Shown here: positions 16,208 through 24,071 of the stretch, one piece after another
Numbering within the stretch: position 1 is the stretch's first letter
Layout: each line of letters opens with the position of its first letter
From: F1-60-MAGs027 sp044344715
GTDB lineage: Bacteria > Actinomycetota > Acidimicrobiia > Acidimicrobiales > Ilumatobacteraceae
Direction: 5' to 3'
Assembly (NCBI GenBank): GCA_044344715.1
Contig: JBIJCI010000001.1
Coordinates: 66,226 to 130,225 of the forward strand
DNA length: 64,000 nucleotides
Notes under the pieces: generated by a model
The model's input: only the letters and a program-made list of their open reading frames with translations
Told to the model about the DNA's origin: nothing
Database searches by the model: none
Position numbers and translations under genes: made by a program

Positions 16208-17611
16208 ATGGTGACGCCACTTACCCTCCCGCAGAAGGTGTGGGACCGCCACGTCGTGCACCGCGATGCAAACGGCAACGAGCTGCTCTACATCGACCTG
16301 CACCTCGTGCACGAAGTGACGAGCCCGCAGGCCTTCGACGGTCTGCGCATCAACGGCCGTACCGTCCGCCGGCCCGACCTCACCGTCGCCACCGAGGACC
16401 ACAACGTGCCGACGAAGGACATCCACCTGCCCGTGGCCGATCCGATCTCCGCCAAGCAGTTGGAGGTGATGCGCCGCAACGCAGCCGAGTTCGGCATCAC
16501 CCTCTACAAGATGGGCGATGCCGGCCAGGGCATCGTCCACGTGATCGGCCCGGAGCAGGGTCGCACGCTGCCCGGCATGACCATCGTCTGCGGCGACAGC
16601 CACACGGCAACGCACGGCGCGTTCGGGGCACTCGCCTTCGGCATCGGCACCTCGGAGGTCGAGCACGTTCTCGCCACCCAGACGCTCCCCCAGTCGCGAC
16701 CCAAGTGGATGAGCGTCGCCGTCGAGGGCTCGTTGCCCGTCGGCGTCACCGCCAAGGACGTCATCCTCGCCATCATCGGCCGCATCGGTACGGGCGGCGG
16801 CATCGGGCACGTCATCGAGTACCGGGGCTCGGCGATTCGCGCCCTGTCGATGGAGGGTCGCATGACCATCTGCAACATGTCAATCGAGGCGGGTGCGCGC
16901 GCGGGACTCGTCGCCCCCGACGACGTGACGTTTGCATACCTCGAGGGACGCCCGCATGCACCACGCGGGAAGGCATGGGAGGCCGCACTCGACGACTGGC
17001 GCACGTTGCGCACCGACGACGGTGCCGTCTTCGACACCCATGTCGACATCGACGCGGCGAGCCTCGCTCCTCATGTCACGTGGGGAACCAACCCGGCCCA
17101 GGTGGCGAGCATCGATGCCAACGTGCCGTCGCCCGACGAATTCGCGGACGCCACCACCCGCGACACCGTCGCTCGCGCGCTCGACTACATGGGGTTGGCG
17201 GCCGGCACGCGTATCCGCGACATCGCCGTTGACACCGTGTTCATCGGGTCGTGCACCAACAGTCGTATCGAGGACCTGCGCGCCGCCGCCGACGTGGCGA
17301 GGGGGCGCAAGGTCACGGTGAAGCGGGCGATGGTGGTGCCCGGAAGCCACGCGGTGAAGCAGCAGGCCGAACGTGAGGGCCTCGACCGAATCTTCATCGA
17401 CGCCGGATTCGACTGGCGAGAACCGGGTTGCTCGATGTGCCTGGCGATGAATCCCGACAAACTCGCCCCACAGGAGCGCGCCGCGAGCACCAGCAACCGC
17501 AACTTCGAGGGCCGCCAGGGTCGCGGTGGGCGAACCCACCTCGTATCCCCGGCCGTCGCCGCGGCAACGGCGCTCACCGGTCGGTTCGCCACACCACAGG
17601 ATCTGCCATGA
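16208..17611 (+). CDS. leuC: 3-isopropylmalate dehydratase, large subunit
   Basis: 467 residues, aconitase family. Early LPQKVWDRHVVHRDANG and TEDHNVPTKD, CGDSHTATHGAFGALAFGIG, and the [4Fe-4S] cysteines in IGSCTNSRIEDLR and CSMCLAMNPDKL. With LeuD it isomerises 2- to 3-isopropylmalate, and by the citramalate route citramalate to 3-methylmalate. ATG 16208 and GTG 16211 are adjacent in frame; a -10-like CAGAAT lies 6 nt before the GTG, so a leaderless GTG start is equally likely. The stop overlaps leuD ATG as ATGA. Confidence 0.95.
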   Translation: MVTPLTLPQKVWDRHVVHRDANGNELLYIDLHLVHEVTSPQAFDGLRINGRTVRRPDLTVATEDHNVPTKDIHLPVADPISAKQLEVMRRNAAEFGITLYKMGDAGQGIVHVIGPEQGRTLPGMTIVCGDSHTATHGAFGALAFGIGTSEVEHVLATQTLPQSRPKWMSVAVEGSLPVGVTAKDVILAIIGRIGTGGGIGHVIEYRGSAIRALSMEGRMTICNMSIEAGARAGLVAPDDVTFAYLEGRPHAPRGKAWEAALDDWRTLRTDDGAVFDTHVDIDAASLAPHVTWGTNPAQVASIDANVPSPDEFADATTRDTVARALDYMGLAAGTRIRDIAVDTVFIGSCTNSRIEDLRAAADVARGRKVTVKRAMVVPGSHAVKQQAEREGLDRIFIDAGFDWREPGCSMCLAMNPDKLAPQERAASTSNRNFEGRQGRGGRTHLVSPAVAAATALTGRFATPQDLP

Positions 17612-18198
17612 AGCAGGTGCGGGTCGTCTCGGGTCGGGCCGTGCCGTTGAAGCGCAGCGACGTGGACACCGACCAGATCATCCCCGCCGAGTGGCTGAAG
17701 CGCGTCGAACGCACCGGATTCGAGAAGGGGCTCTTCTCCACGTGGCGCGACGACCGCAACTTCGTGTTGAACGACGAGCGCTATGCCGGGGCGAGCATCC
17801 TCGTCGCCGGACCATCGTTCGGCGTCGGGTCGTCCCGCGAGCACGCGGTGTGGGCCCTGCAGCAGTACGGATTCGACGTCGTCATCGCCCCGAGCTTCAG
17901 CGACATCTTCCGCAACAACTGCACCAAGAACGGTCTCGTTCCGGTGGTGCTCGACGCCGCGATCGTCGAGTCACTGTGGGCCACCATCGAAGCCGACCCG
18001 AGCACGGAGATCACCGTCGACATCGAACGACTGGTGGTCGAGGTGCCCTCCACGGGTGCACAACACCCCTTCGTGCTCGATGCCGCAACGAGGGAGCGGT
18101 ACCTGAACGGGCTCGATGACATCGGCATCACGCTCTCGCACGACGACGCAATCGGCGATTACGAACGTCGTCGACCCGCCTGGCTCGCTGGTCGTTGA
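17608..18198 (+). CDS. leuD: 3-isopropylmalate dehydratase, small subunit
   Basis: 196 residues. VDTDQIIPAEWLKRVERTGF, GPSFGVGSSREHAVWALQQY and SDIFRNNCTKNGLVPV are the swivelling-domain motifs that complete the LeuC active site. ATG 17608 overlaps the leuC stop, so both subunits are made in a coupled way. The downstream methyltransferase ATG in turn overlaps the leuD stop (TGATG). Confidence 0.95.
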   Translation: MKQVRVVSGRAVPLKRSDVDTDQIIPAEWLKRVERTGFEKGLFSTWRDDRNFVLNDERYAGASILVAGPSFGVGSSREHAVWALQQYGFDVVIAPSFSDIFRNNCTKNGLVPVVLDAAIVESLWATIEADPSTEITVDIERLVVEVPSTGAQHPFVLDAATRERYLNGLDDIGITLSHDDAIGDYERRRPAWLAGR

Positions 18199-19097
18199 TG
18201 TCGTCGACGTTCGACCTTCCCCCCGACTTCGATCCCGACATCTACCGATCCCTCTACCCCGACGTCGCGTCGTTCGGCGACGTTCGACTGGCGACCCACT
18301 ACCGGGTGCACGGTCGGCGGGAGGGTCGCCGGGCCCACGCACTCGTGACCCGAAGCGACTTCGCAGCCCTCGCCGCCAACGTCAAGGCACTGGAAATCGG
18401 GCCGTTCGCAATGCCGTTGCTGCACGGAGCCGACGTCCGCTATGCCGACATCAACTCGACCGCCGACCTTCGCAAGCTCGCCGCACAGCTCGACCTCGAC
18501 CCCAACGGCGTGCCGGACATCGACTGGGTCGTCACGCCGAACGACCTCGGGGCGATCGACGAGCGTTTCGACGCCGTGTTGTCGAGCCATGCAATCGAGC
18601 ACCAGCCGAACCTGGTCGGTCACCTCCGCCAAGTGAGTCGACTGCTCGATGACGGCGGGCGCTACTTCGTACTGGTTCCCGACCATCGCTACTGCTTCGA
18701 CCACTTCAAGGCGGCCTCGACGATCGCCGACGTGCTCGACGCGTACGTGCGTGACGCGGTCCTCCACGACCCGCGATCGCTCATCCTCAGCCGCCTGCGC
18801 CTCGCGCACAACGACGCCGTCCGCCACTGGAGCGGCGACCACGGCATCTTCGAGCACAATCCGCTGTTTCCCGATCAGGACCGCATCACCCGCCTGCGGC
18901 TCGCACTCGACGCCGCGAAGCACGACCCCGACGCACTACGCAACGAACACGCGTGGTTCTTCACCCCCGACTCGTTCGCCGCGATCCTCGAGGATCTCCT
19001 CGGCGTCGGGGTGATCGACCTGCAAGTGGAACGGCTCTACCCGACGCTGTCCAACTCGCTCGAATTCTGGGTGGTCCTGCGCAAAGCGGGGGCGTGA
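18198..19097 (+). CDS. SAM-dependent methyltransferase, class I, with N-terminal sugar-enzyme-like motif
   Basis: 299 residues. The first 50 residues (DFDPDIYRSLYPDVASFGDV ... HYRVHGRREGR) resemble the short DxxxYrxxYPDV motif often found at the ends of glycan-modifying enzymes. Then follow KALEIGPFAMPLL (motif I), DIDWVVTPNDLGAIDERFDAV-like spacing, the SSHAIEHQPNLVGHLRQVSR helix and DGGRYFVLVPDHRYCFDHF. A methyltransferase acting on a surface sugar or polysaccharide is a guess. ATG 18198 overlaps the leuD stop although the function is unrelated to leucine. Confidence 0.8.
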   Translation: MSSTFDLPPDFDPDIYRSLYPDVASFGDVRLATHYRVHGRREGRRAHALVTRSDFAALAANVKALEIGPFAMPLLHGADVRYADINSTADLRKLAAQLDLDPNGVPDIDWVVTPNDLGAIDERFDAVLSSHAIEHQPNLVGHLRQVSRLLDDGGRYFVLVPDHRYCFDHFKAASTIADVLDAYVRDAVLHDPRSLILSRLRLAHNDAVRHWSGDHGIFEHNPLFPDQDRITRLRLALDAAKHDPDALRNEHAWFFTPDSFAAILEDLLGVGVIDLQVERLYPTLSNSLEFWVVLRKAGA

Positions 19098-19111
19098 CCC
19101 GAGGCCGGGCT

Positions 19112-19134
19112 GCGGCCCTCGTTACGCCGAGGGC
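19112..19134. terminator. Possible bidirectional hairpin between convergent genes
   Basis: GCCCTCG (19115-19121) and CGAGGGC (19128-19134) pair around a 6-nt loop that contains the helicase stop. There is no T-tract, so intrinsic termination is uncertain. Confidence 0.3.
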
Positions 19135-20294
19135 TGGAGGAACGACGACAGGTCGGCGAAGCGTTTGTCGTTGGAAAACACCTCGATCGGCGGTTGTGGC
19201 TCGAGGCGCAGTCCGCGCTGAATGATCCGGCACGTCGTGTGTTGGTTGTACTCGGCCAGGGTTACCGCCCAGCCGTCACGACCCGCCCGCGCGGTGCGGC
19301 CCGATCGGTGGAGGTACGTCTTCACGTCGATCGGCGGCTCGTAGTGCACCACCGCCGCCACGTCGTCGATGTCGATGCCGCGGGCGGCAACGTCGGTGGC
19401 CACGAGCACGTTCAACGACCCCTCGGCGAACTTGGCCAACGATCGCTCACGGGCTGCCTGCGTCATGTCGCCGTGGAGTGCCGCCGCTTTCACGTTGAGC
19501 TTCTGCAACGACTCGGCCACCTTGTCGCAGAGCCGCTTCGTGTCGCAGAACACCACGGTCTTGCCCGCACCGGCGGCAACCGCGGCAACCACCCGCTCCT
19601 TGTCCATCCGGTGCACGGCGAGGAAGAGGTGCCTCATCGTGCCGACGGTGTCGGTGGGGGCATCGATCGACACCTCCCGCGGATCGTTCATGTAGCGACG
19701 CACGAGGTTGCCGACCTGGCCGTCGAGGGTTGCCGAGAAGAGCATCGTCTGGTGCGGGGAGGTCACCTTGCGCAGCACCCACTCCACCTGGGGCATGAAC
19801 CCCTCGTCGGCCATCCGATCGGCCTCATCGATCACCACCACCTGCACGTCCGACATCGTCAGCTCCTCCTCTTTCAGGAGGTCGATCAATCGGAGGGGGG
19901 TCGCCACGACGAGCTCCACCCCTTTCTTCAGAGCGGAGATCTGATCGTCACGGGAGGCTCCGCCGTAGACCGCCAGCACGCGCCGCTCGCAGTGCCGGCC
20001 TATGGGCTCGAGCACCTCGGCCACCTGGAGGGCAAGCTCACGGGTGGGTACGAGTACGAGACCCCGCGGGGCGCGGGGTAACGCCGCCGCGTCGATTCGG
20101 GAGAGCATCGGCACCCCGAAGGCCAGCGTCTTGCCCGAGCCGGTACGAGCCCGACCACAGAGATCGACGCCGGTCAGGGCGACCGGAATGGCCTCGGTTT
20201 GGATGGCGAACGGTGCGGTGAAACCGGCGGCGGCGAGACCCGCATCGACCCGCTCGGGGACACCGAGTGCAGCGAACTCGGTGGATGGCGACAT
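19122..20294 (-). CDS. DEAD-box ATP-dependent RNA helicase
   Basis: 390 residues. Q motif PFAIQTEAIPVAL, Walker A ARTGSGKT (about residue 53), PTRELALQV, VVIDEADRMADEG (motif II, DEAD), FSATLD (SAT), VFCDTKRLCDKV, ATDVAARGIDID and HRSGRTARAGR. It is a short DEAD-box protein without long C-terminal extension, of the RhlE/DbpA kind that remodels RNA or ribosomal precursors. ATG 20294 (MSPSTEFAALGVP) is chosen; GTG 20327 in frame lies upstream of the likely promoter -10 TAGCGT (20311-20306). Confidence 0.9.
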   Translation of the reverse strand: MSPSTEFAALGVPERVDAGLAAAGFTAPFAIQTEAIPVALTGVDLCGRARTGSGKTLAFGVPMLSRIDAAALPRAPRGLVLVPTRELALQVAEVLEPIGRHCERRVLAVYGGASRDDQISALKKGVELVVATPLRLIDLLKEEELTMSDVQVVVIDEADRMADEGFMPQVEWVLRKVTSPHQTMLFSATLDGQVGNLVRRYMNDPREVSIDAPTDTVGTMRHLFLAVHRMDKERVVAAVAAGAGKTVVFCDTKRLCDKVAESLQKLNVKAAALHGDMTQAARERSLAKFAEGSLNVLVATDVAARGIDIDDVAAVVHYEPPIDVKTYLHRSGRTARAGRDGWAVTLAEYNQHTTCRIIQRGLRLEPQPPIEVFSNDKRFADLSSFLQPSA

Positions 20295-20329
20295 GACTCC
20301 GGACAACGCTACTTGCCGGGTGACCACTC

Positions 20330-20375
20330 TCTACTGACTCGCGAGTCAGTATCGGCTGACAAGTCAGCCAGTAGA
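20330..20375. promoter_or_regulatory. Nested palindromes, probable operator between helicase and hss genes
   Basis: A perfect 20-bp palindrome lies at 20332-20351 (arms TACTGACTCG and CGAGTCAGTA). A second inverted repeat follows at 20354-20369 (GGCTGAC-aa-GTCAGCC), and outer arms TCTACTG (20330-20336) and CAGTAGA (20369-20375) enclose both. All use the half site TGAC/GTCA. The position between the helicase -10 and the hss-side -10 (TATGGT, 20395-20400) fits binding of a dimeric, TetR-like repressor. No regulator gene is adjacent. Confidence 0.6.
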
Positions 20376-20394
20376 CGGCATCAGCGCAACTCGC

Positions 20395-20400
20395 TATGGT
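20395..20400 (+). promoter_or_regulatory. -10 element of the 67-aa gene / hss transcript
   Basis: TATGGT, about 74 nt before ATG 20474, so this transcript has a real 5' leader. The leader can fold GTCGTT (20409-20414) with AACGAC (20429-20434). A weak -35-like TAGACG sits 17 bp upstream, touching the operator repeats. Confidence 0.4.
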
Positions 20401-20473
20401 GCTACATCGTCGTTGCAGCGCACGCGGTAACGACACGAGGAACAGCCCATCATCACCGAATGGAGGTGTCACG

Positions 20474-20677
20474 ATGACGTCACGATCCACCACCCTTGCC
20501 ACACCACTGGCACACGTCGTCGTTGACGACGCCTCGATCAACGGGCGCAAGGGTCCTTCGTACGATTGGCAGGCGGTACTGATTCCGTCCGAGCCGGTGT
20601 TCGAAGCTTCGCTGCAGACCCTGCTCGGTGCCGCTCCCGTCGCTGCCCGCCCGCGCAAGTCCCGCCGCCGCTCGTGA
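20474..20677 (+). CDS. Small uncharacterised protein coupled to homospermidine synthase
   Basis: 67 residues. Reading: MTSRSTTLATPLAHVVVDD, then ASINGRKGPSYDWQAVLIPS, EPVFEASLQTLLGAAPVAAR and a basic tail PRKSRRRS. No membrane segment, no known domain. Support for expression: a strong GGAGG ribosome-binding site 8 nt before ATG 20474, coherent high-GC codon phase, and a 4-nt GTGA overlap with the next gene. It may be a partner or regulator of the polyamine enzyme; this is inference from coupling only. Confidence 0.65.
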   Translation: MTSRSTTLATPLAHVVVDDASINGRKGPSYDWQAVLIPSEPVFEASLQTLLGAAPVAARPRKSRRRS

Positions 20678-22173
20678 CCATCGACCTCTCGCGGGTCGGC
20701 GCGCACCGTCCCGCCCGCACCCTGGTGCTGGGATGCGGCTCGGTTGCCCAAGCCGTCGTACCGATCCTCGTGCGCGACGTGAAGCTCGCGCCGTCCAGCA
20801 TCACCGTCGTCGACTTCGTCGACAACCGTGAACGAATCGCCGGCGCAATCGCCGCAGGTGTCACGTACGAACATGGCCGGGTCACCAAGGAGAACCTCGA
20901 TGAGTTCCTGTCGGCGCGCGTCGGTGCGGGCGACCTCATCCTCGATCTGGCATGGAACATCGACTGCCCGACGATCCTGACGTGGTGCCGCGAACACGGT
21001 GTGCGCTACCTCAACACGAGCGTCGAGTTGTGGGACCCGTACTACGACATGCACAACACCCATCCGCTCGAGCGCACGCTGTACGTGCGCCACCAGGGCA
21101 TCCGCAGGATGCTCGAGTCGTGGTCCGACAACTCCGGGCCGACGGCGATCCTCGAACACGGTGCAAATCCGGGTCTGGTCAGCCACTTCGCCAAGCGAGC
21201 CCTCACCGAGATCGCCACCGCGCTCCTCACGGACAAGAAGGCGGGCGACAGGACCAAGTTCATCGAGGGAGCCCTCGCGGAGGGGCGCTTCAACACCCTG
21301 GCGATGCTGACCGGCACGAAGGTCATCCACATCAGCGAGCGCGACACGCAAATCACGAGCCAGCCGAAGCGCGTCGACGAATTCGTCAATACGTGGTCGA
21401 TCGAGGGCTTCTACGAAGAGGGTGTGGCCCCGGCCGAACTGGGGTGGGGTACCCACGAACGCTGGCTGCCGCACAACGCCCACGTTCACGACGACGACGG
21501 CCCCTGCAACCAGATCGCACTCGCCCAGCCCGGGATGGAAACCTGGGTGCGCTCGTGGGTGCCGTGCGGTGAGATCCTGGGCATGATCATCCGCCACGGT
21601 GAGGCCTACACGATGAGCGATCATCTGACCGTGTGGAACGACGACGGTTCGGCCAAGTACCGACCGACCGTTCACTACTCCTACTGCCCCACCGACGCGG
21701 CAATCATGAGCGTGCACGAACTGCGCATGCGCAACTGGAAGATGCAGTCGGCTCAGCGCATCCTCAACGACGAGATCGAGTCGGGACGCGACGAACTGGG
21801 CGTGCTGCTCATGGGTCACGACTACAAGTCGTGGTGGACGGGGTCGTTGCTCAGCATCGACGAGGCCCGCGCCATCCTGCCGAACCAGAGCGCAACCACG
21901 CTCCAGGTCGCCTGCTCGGTGGTTGCCGCAACCTGCTGGATGTTCGACAACCCGAACGGTGGGGTGCGCGTGCCCGACGACCTGCCGTACGAGGAGGTAC
22001 TGAAGGTCGCCTACCCGTACCTCGGCACCTTCCACTCGGCGGCTGTCGACTGGGACCCGTTGATGACGCGAAACGACCTGTTCCCCGGCTACGGCAACGG
22101 CCCGACCCGTCTCGACCCCGCCGATCCCTGGCAATTCGCCAACTTCATCGTGCCCACACCCCGCGCGGTGTAG
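20674..22173 (+). CDS. hss: Homospermidine synthase (saccharopine dehydrogenase fold)
   Basis: 499 residues. The NAD Rossmann motif is LVLGCGSVAQAVVPIL near residue 17. LNTSVELWDPYYDMHNTHP, EHGANPGLVSHFAKRAL and the STWSIEGFYEEG/ELGWGTHE region (here NTWSIEGFYEEG) are hallmarks of bacterial homospermidine synthases, which use NAD to join putrescine units (or putrescine and spermidine) into sym-homospermidine. Length agrees with the family (about 480). GTG 20674 overlaps the stop of the small upstream gene (GTGA), and residues before it are not conserved. Control probably runs through the palindromic region and 5' leader upstream. Confidence 0.88.
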   Translation: MTIDLSRVGAHRPARTLVLGCGSVAQAVVPILVRDVKLAPSSITVVDFVDNRERIAGAIAAGVTYEHGRVTKENLDEFLSARVGAGDLILDLAWNIDCPTILTWCREHGVRYLNTSVELWDPYYDMHNTHPLERTLYVRHQGIRRMLESWSDNSGPTAILEHGANPGLVSHFAKRALTEIATALLTDKKAGDRTKFIEGALAEGRFNTLAMLTGTKVIHISERDTQITSQPKRVDEFVNTWSIEGFYEEGVAPAELGWGTHERWLPHNAHVHDDDGPCNQIALAQPGMETWVRSWVPCGEILGMIIRHGEAYTMSDHLTVWNDDGSAKYRPTVHYSYCPTDAAIMSVHELRMRNWKMQSAQRILNDEIESGRDELGVLLMGHDYKSWWTGSLLSIDEARAILPNQSATTLQVACSVVAATCWMFDNPNGGVRVPDDLPYEEVLKVAYPYLGTFHSAAVDWDPLMTRNDLFPGYGNGPTRLDPADPWQFANFIVPTPRAV

Positions 22174-22216
22174 CCCCGCCGCTCGACCGGCCCGACCGCG
22201 GCAACGTCGACGCCGC

Positions 22217-22222
22217 TACGCT
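22217..22222 (+). promoter_or_regulatory. -10 element of the leuA leader transcript
   Basis: TACGCT, 9 nt before the leader-peptide ATG at 22232. Transcription would begin almost at that ATG, so the leader peptide itself is nearly leaderless. Confidence 0.5.
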
Positions 22223-22231
22223 CGGAACACG

Positions 22232-22264
22232 ATGATTGGCGGCGCGGTCCTCCTCCTTACGTAG
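22232..22264 (+). CDS. leuA leader peptide (leucine attenuation)
   Basis: Ten codons: M-I-G-G-A-V-L-L-L-T-stop. A valine and three consecutive leucine codons (GTC CTC CTC CTT, 22247-22258) form the control region. A ribosome stalling there when charged tRNA-Leu is scarce would change folding of the following RNA. It stands 154 nt before leuA and ahead of a strong terminator, the standard layout of amino-acid attenuation. Confidence 0.85.
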   Translation: MIGGAVLLLT

Positions 22265-22267
22265 CGG

Positions 22268-22289
22268 CGTCGGCCGCATCTCGCCGACG
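22268..22289 (+). promoter_or_regulatory. Pause/antiterminator-type hairpin in the leuA leader
   Basis: CGTCGGC (22268-22274) pairs with GCCGACG (22283-22289) around an 8-nt loop, starting 4 nt after the leader-peptide stop. It could be the 1:2 or 2:3 stem of an attenuator; which alternative forms was not modelled. Confidence 0.55.
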
Positions 22290-22298
22290 TCGCGATCA

Positions 22299-22331
22299 CT
22301 CCCGAGCCGAAAGGCCGGGAGTTTTTCTTTT
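22299..22331 (+). terminator. Intrinsic terminator (attenuator) upstream of leuA
   Basis: The stem CTCCCG-A-GCC / GGCCGGGAG (one bulged A, GAAA tetraloop) is followed by TTTTTCTTTT. This is the clearest Rho-independent terminator in the window and is positioned to stop transcription before leuA when leucine is plentiful. Confidence 0.9.
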
Positions 22332-22385
22332 CCAGCCACGAACAACTCTCAACCACCACGAACGACACCGAAAGCACCGATACAC

Positions 22386-24071
22386 ATGGCCCCGACACCC
22401 AGCAACCCGAGGAAGATGCCCTTCGAGAAGTACGCCGCCTACGTGCCGCTCGTACTCACCGACCGCACATGGCCGAACCGGGTCATCGACAAGGCCCCAC
22501 TGTGGTGCTCGGTCGACCTGCGCGACGGGAACCAGGCACTGATCGACCCGATGGACCCGGAGCGCAAGCTGCGCATGTTCAAGACCCTCGTACGGATGGG
22601 ATTCACGGAGATCGAGGTCGGATTCCCGTCGGCCAGCCAGCCGGATTTCGATTTCGTGCGCCACATCATCGAGAACGACCTGATCCCTGAGGACGTCACC
22701 ATCCAGGTGCTGGTGCAGTCACGACCCGAGCTCATCCGCCGCACCTACGAGTGCCTGCGCGGTGCGAGACGGGCGATCGTCCACTTCTACAACTCCGTGA
22801 ACCCGCTGCAGCGCCGGGTCGTGTTCGGCCTGCCGAAGGAGGGCATCGTCAGGATCGCCGTCGACGCAGCCACGCTGTGCAGGTCGCTCGAACCAGAACT
22901 TGCCGGGACGCGGGTGCGCTACGAGTACTCACCCGAGAGTTTCACGCTCGCCGAGCCGGAGTTCGCCGTCGAAATCTGCGAAGCCGTGATGGACGTGATC
23001 AAGCCGACACCGGAGAATCCGCTGATCCTCAACCTGCCCGCCACGGTGGAGTGCTACTCGCCGAACGTCTACGGCGACGTCATCGAGTGGTTCGGTCGCA
23101 CGATCAAGCAGCGCGAGAGCATCGTGCTCTCGCTGCATCCGCACAACGACCGTGGATGCGCGGTTGCCGCCGCCGAATTCGGCGTGATGGCCGGAGCCGA
23201 CCGTGTGGAGGGGACGCTCTTCGGAAACGGCGAGCGCACCGGCAACGTCGACGTCGTCACCCTGGCGATGAACCTCTTCGTGAACGGCGTCGACCCGATG
23301 CTGGACATGAGCGACATCGACGCACTTCGACGCGACGCCGAGTACTGCAACCGCCTGCCGGTGCCCGAGCGCCAGCCGTATGCCGGCGACCTCGTCTACA
23401 CGGCGTTCTCGGGAAGCCACCAGGACGCCATCAAGAAGGGGCTCGAAGCCCTGCCGAAGGACTACCAGCAGTGGGAGGTTCCGTACCTGCCGCTCGACCC
23501 GAAGCACGTGGGACGCACCTACGAGGCCGTGATCCGCGTGAACAGCCAGTCGGGCAAGGGCGGGGTGGCCTACGTGATGAAGACGGAGCACGGCTTCGAG
23601 CTCCCACGGCGCCTGCAGATCGAGTTCTCGCGCACGATCCAGCACATCACCGAGGACTCCGGGACCGAGATTGCACCCGACGTCATGTGGAATGCATTCG
23701 AGGCCGAGTACCTGGCGGTTGAGCCGCGCTACTCATTGTCCAGTCACGAGATGCGCAGCTCCAGCGACGGCACCACCAGCGTGACCGCGCAGCTCGACGT
23801 CGACGGCAAACGCATCACGCTGAGTGGCGACGGCAACGGGCCGATCGATGCGTTCGTGCACGCTCTGCGCAACGAGTTCGGCGCGAAGTTCGACGTCAAG
23901 GATTACGTGGAGCACGCACTGAGCCAGGGCTCGGAAGCGACCGCCGTCGCCTACATCGAGAGCGCCAACGGGAACGGCGACGTGTGCTGGGGTGTCGGTG
24001 TGCACCCGAGCACGATCACCGCGTCGCTGCGGGCGGTGCTCAGTGCGTTCGAGCGCCAGCAGCGTCGCTAG
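22386..24071 (+). CDS. leuA: 2-isopropylmalate synthase
   Basis: 561 residues. CSVDLRDGNQALIDPMDPER is the catalytic metal-binding motif, then EVGFPSASQPDFDFVRHIIE, HPHNDRGCAVAAAEFGVMAG (HxH metal ligands), VEGTLFGNGERTGNVD, and a C-terminal regulatory domain with GNGPIDAFVHAL typical of leucine feedback. It condenses acetyl-CoA with 2-oxoisovalerate, the first step to leucine. This is the long actinobacterial type. ATG 22386 gives MAPTPSNPRKMPFEKYAAYV; the longer open frame would run through the terminator. The 3' end overlaps the convergent MMPL gene by 32 bp. Confidence 0.95.
   Translation: MAPTPSNPRKMPFEKYAAYVPLVLTDRTWPNRVIDKAPLWCSVDLRDGNQALIDPMDPERKLRMFKTLVRMGFTEIEVGFPSASQPDFDFVRHIIENDLIPEDVTIQVLVQSRPELIRRTYECLRGARRAIVHFYNSVNPLQRRVVFGLPKEGIVRIAVDAATLCRSLEPELAGTRVRYEYSPESFTLAEPEFAVEICEAVMDVIKPTPENPLILNLPATVECYSPNVYGDVIEWFGRTIKQRESIVLSLHPHNDRGCAVAAAEFGVMAGADRVEGTLFGNGERTGNVDVVTLAMNLFVNGVDPMLDMSDIDALRRDAEYCNRLPVPERQPYAGDLVYTAFSGSHQDAIKKGLEALPKDYQQWEVPYLPLDPKHVGRTYEAVIRVNSQSGKGGVAYVMKTEHGFELPRRLQIEFSRTIQHITEDSGTEIAPDVMWNAFEAEYLAVEPRYSLSSHEMRSSSDGTTSVTAQLDVDGKRITLSGDGNGPIDAFVHALRNEFGAKFDVKDYVEHALSQGSEATAVAYIESANGNGDVCWGVGVHPSTITASLRAVLSAFERQQRR

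Noticed and set aside
20038..22134. 698-codon minus-strand frame through hss and part of the helicase gene
   Set aside because: Shadow of hss; it also crosses the palindromic promoter region.
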